A stretch of DNA of 6,125 bases from Ignavibacteriales bacterium (GTDB lineage Bacteria > Bacteroidota > Ignavibacteria > Ignavibacteriales > Melioribacteraceae), in the NCBI GenBank assembly GCA_027080245.1, contig JALWSN010000210.1, positions 744 through 6,868 on the forward strand, given 5' to 3'. The translations under genes and the position numbers were made by a program. Under the pieces are notes generated by a model that made no database searches, was not told the DNA's origin, and worked only from the letters and a program-made list of their open reading frames with translations. Shown piece by piece: positions 4,729-6,125 of this stretch; positions within the stretch are counted from its first letter, which is position 1; each line of letters begins with the position of its first letter.

Positions 4729-5904
4729 GTGAAAACGGAAATTAAATACCGCCTAATCTTTTTTGCCTCTTTAATAATAGGCGTTTGGACGTTTGGGCGT
4801 TGGCAAAGCACTGAAAATATTGCCCGAAACAGTTCCCCGGCAACAAACACAATTTCAAAAGATTCCATTGTTACTGTAAAGCTTTCGGCGGTAGGAGATT
4901 TAATGTGCCATTCAACTCAATTTAATTACGCGCGAGTTAGAAAGGACAGTTTCGATTTCAAGCCGGTTTTTAGTCTGGTTAAAAAATATTTCGCTAAATC
5001 GGATTTAGTGATGGGCAATCTGGAAACGGTCGTAAACGCTAAGGGTTCTAACTATTCCGGCTATCCTTCGTTTAATTCGCCGCCCGAATTTTTAGAAGCC
5101 ATTAAATTTGCAGGATTTAATCATTTGTTCCTTTCTAATAATCATATTTTGGATTGGGGAATTACCGGATTAAAAGAAACTGTAAAAGAAATTAAAAAGT
5201 TAAAGCTTAGTTACAGCGGAATTAATTTAGGCGAGGATACGGCATTAGTTAAAATAGTTAACGTTAAGGGAATTAGAATTGGAATTATTGCACTTACTTA
5301 CTTGCTAAACAAGCATTTTAATTACCGTAAAAACTCAGTTAATATTTTGAATGAAAAAGATTTACTGAAGGGAATCCGGCAGTCAAAAAAAGCAGGAGCG
5401 GATTTAACATTGGTTTATTTTCATTTTGGAAAGGAGTACGAAAAGACACCTACGGAAAAACAAAAATATTTTGTAAAAAAGGCTGCTGCGTTTGGCGCCG
5501 ATATTATTGTGGCAAGTCACCCTCACGTTGTTCAACCTGTTGAATTTATTAAGTCGAACAAAAGTCGGTTGGATTCGGTTTTTGTTTGTTACTCAATGGG
5601 AAATTTTCTTTCAAATCAGAGGTGGCGATTTTCCGACGGAGGAGTAATTTTGAATTTCGTCTTGAAAAAGAATTTTACTAATAACGATATTGAATTAAGC
5701 AAAGTGAGTTATTTACCTGTCTGGATTTTCAAAGGTAAAATTAATTCCAAAAGGAGTTATTTAATTTACCCCGAAAGTGGAAAGAGAAATAAATTCCCCA
5801 ATTATTTTACCAAACAGAACAAAGCGCAATGCTTGCAAAGCTTCAAAGACACTGACAGTTTAATTCACGCTTTTGGCGTTGGAATATTAAAGGATTCGTT
5901 GTAA
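4729..5904 (+). CDS. CapA/PgsA-family metallophosphatase-like protein
   Basis: 391 residues from a GTG start; the only nearby upstream alternative is a CTG, an in-frame TAA lies at 4684, and no internal Met occurs before the first motif. The ribosome binding site is weak (GGAA/AGAG). Residues 8-23 are one hydrophobic segment (signal anchor or uncleaved signal), followed by a Ser/Thr/Asn-rich linker (about 27-45) and then the CapA fold. Its motifs appear in order: AVGDLMCH (54-61), GNLE (96-99), SNNHILDWG (136-144), HFGKEY (232-237), SHPHVVQP (263-270) and YSMGNFLSNQ (288-297). These match the calcineurin-like metal site, so the domain looks complete and active. Relatives include CapA/PgsA of poly-gamma-glutamate capsule synthesis, but most CapA-family proteins outside such operons have no proven substrate, and no capB/capC-like gene is adjacent. 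An extracytoplasmic envelope role is inferred. The C-terminal 50 residues are basic and unlike known domains. It appears to be a single-gene unit. Confidence 0.93.
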   Translation: MKTEIKYRLIFFASLIIGVWTFGRWQSTENIARNSSPATNTISKDSIVTVKLSAVGDLMCHSTQFNYARVRKDSFDFKPVFSLVKKYFAKSDLVMGNLETVVNAKGSNYSGYPSFNSPPEFLEAIKFAGFNHLFLSNNHILDWGITGLKETVKEIKKLKLSYSGINLGEDTALVKIVNVKGIRIGIIALTYLLNKHFNYRKNSVNILNEKDLLKGIRQSKKAGADLTLVYFHFGKEYEKTPTEKQKYFVKKAAAFGADIIVASHPHVVQPVEFIKSNKSRLDSVFVCYSMGNFLSNQRWRFSDGGVILNFVLKKNFTNNDIELSKVSYLPVWIFKGKINSKRSYLIYPESGKRNKFPNYFTKQNKAQCLQSFKDTDSLIHAFGVGILKDSL

Positions 5905-5919
5905 TTATTGTAATTACAA
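5899..5919. repeat. 9-bp inverted repeat overlapping the CapA stop codon
   Basis: TTGTAATTA (5899-5907) and TAATTACAA (5911-5919) are perfect reverse complements around a TTG loop. The TAA stop (5902-5904) lies inside the left arm. The stem is A/T-rich and no T run follows, so it is at best a weak terminator or a 3'-end stabilising stem. Confidence 0.5.
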
Positions 5920-5995
5920 GGCATCGTGAACAATAATTATTTCAAAAAAAGCGAAAGAATTTTTATATTTAAAGTTCAATATTTGGTAAAAACTA

Positions 5996-6125
5996 ATGCC
6001 TGATTTAATCGAAGAATTTAGACGGAATAAGCTTGAGCTTTTAGGTAAGCTTATTACGAGCCTTGCGCACGAAATCAGGAACCCGCTATCGGCAATTAAC
6101 TTGAACCTTGATTTTTTAGCAATGT
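5996..6125 (+). CDS. Histidine kinase, N-terminal 43 codons (cut by window edge)
   Basis: The frame opens at ATG 5996; the in-frame TAA at 5987-5989 excludes an earlier start. The visible protein reads MPDLIEEFRRNKLELLGKL and then the H-box SLAHEIRNPLSAINLNLDFL, with His25 the expected phosphorylation site of a HisKA dimerisation domain. The kinase ATPase domain should follow outside the window. Only about 24 residues precede the H-box, with no membrane helix and no PAS, GAF or HAMP domain, so this would be a soluble kinase that must take its signal from a partner protein or from domains further downstream. The pattern LGKLITSLAHEIRNPLSAI is like the NtrB/AtoS branch, which often pairs with an NtrC-type sigma54 activator; that is inference. 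No clear Shine-Dalgarno site is present, which is common in this group. It lies 91 bases after the CapA-like gene. Confidence 0.85.
   Translation, partial: MPDLIEEFRRNKLELLGKLITSLAHEIRNPLSAINLNLDFLAM

Overview
The window looks like a chromosomal segment of an AT-rich, Gram-negative anaerobe or facultative anaerobe of the Bacteroidota/Chlorobiota/Ignavibacteriota group, with Ignavibacteria as my best guess. This is inferred from AT-rich coding, a very short Hc1-type histone-like protein, an EtfD/FadF-like membrane Fe-S oxidoreductase, and intergenic DNA full of AATCTGTG-type and AAGAACGC-type inverted repeats that I associate with these lineages. No rRNA, tRNA, CRISPR array, transposase or phage gene is visible.

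Layout, all genes on the + strand. (1) 2-637: C-terminal part of an unrecognised gene that runs in from the left edge. 37 bases later, 675-1460 encodes an exported or membrane-attached hypothetical protein with two glycine-rich hydrophobic segments; the two probably form one transcript. (2) 1461-2273: an 813-base gap with no convincing gene, built from at least six different imperfect inverted repeats lined up one after another. (3) 2274-4265: a 663-residue membrane-anchored Fe-S oxidoreductase (five helices, two [4Fe-4S] ferredoxin motifs, two CCG domains), probably passing electrons between a soluble carrier such as ETF and menaquinone. 24 bases later comes a 61-residue Hc1 histone-like gene (4290-4475), followed by a clear hairpin terminator at 4488-4529. 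(4) 4476-4728: a 253-base leader region with the terminator, a possible promoter, two mutually exclusive small hairpins and a perfect 18-bp palindrome. (5) 4729-5904: a CapA/PgsA-type metallophosphatase-like protein. (6) 5996 to the right edge: the first 43 codons of a soluble histidine kinase whose H-box starts almost at the N-terminus.

The genes do not form one obvious pathway; they look like several short transcription units. No defence, secondary-metabolite or mobile system can be supported. The most unusual content is non-coding: the inverted-repeat mosaic between 1484 and 2068, and the structured leader upstream of the CapA-like gene.
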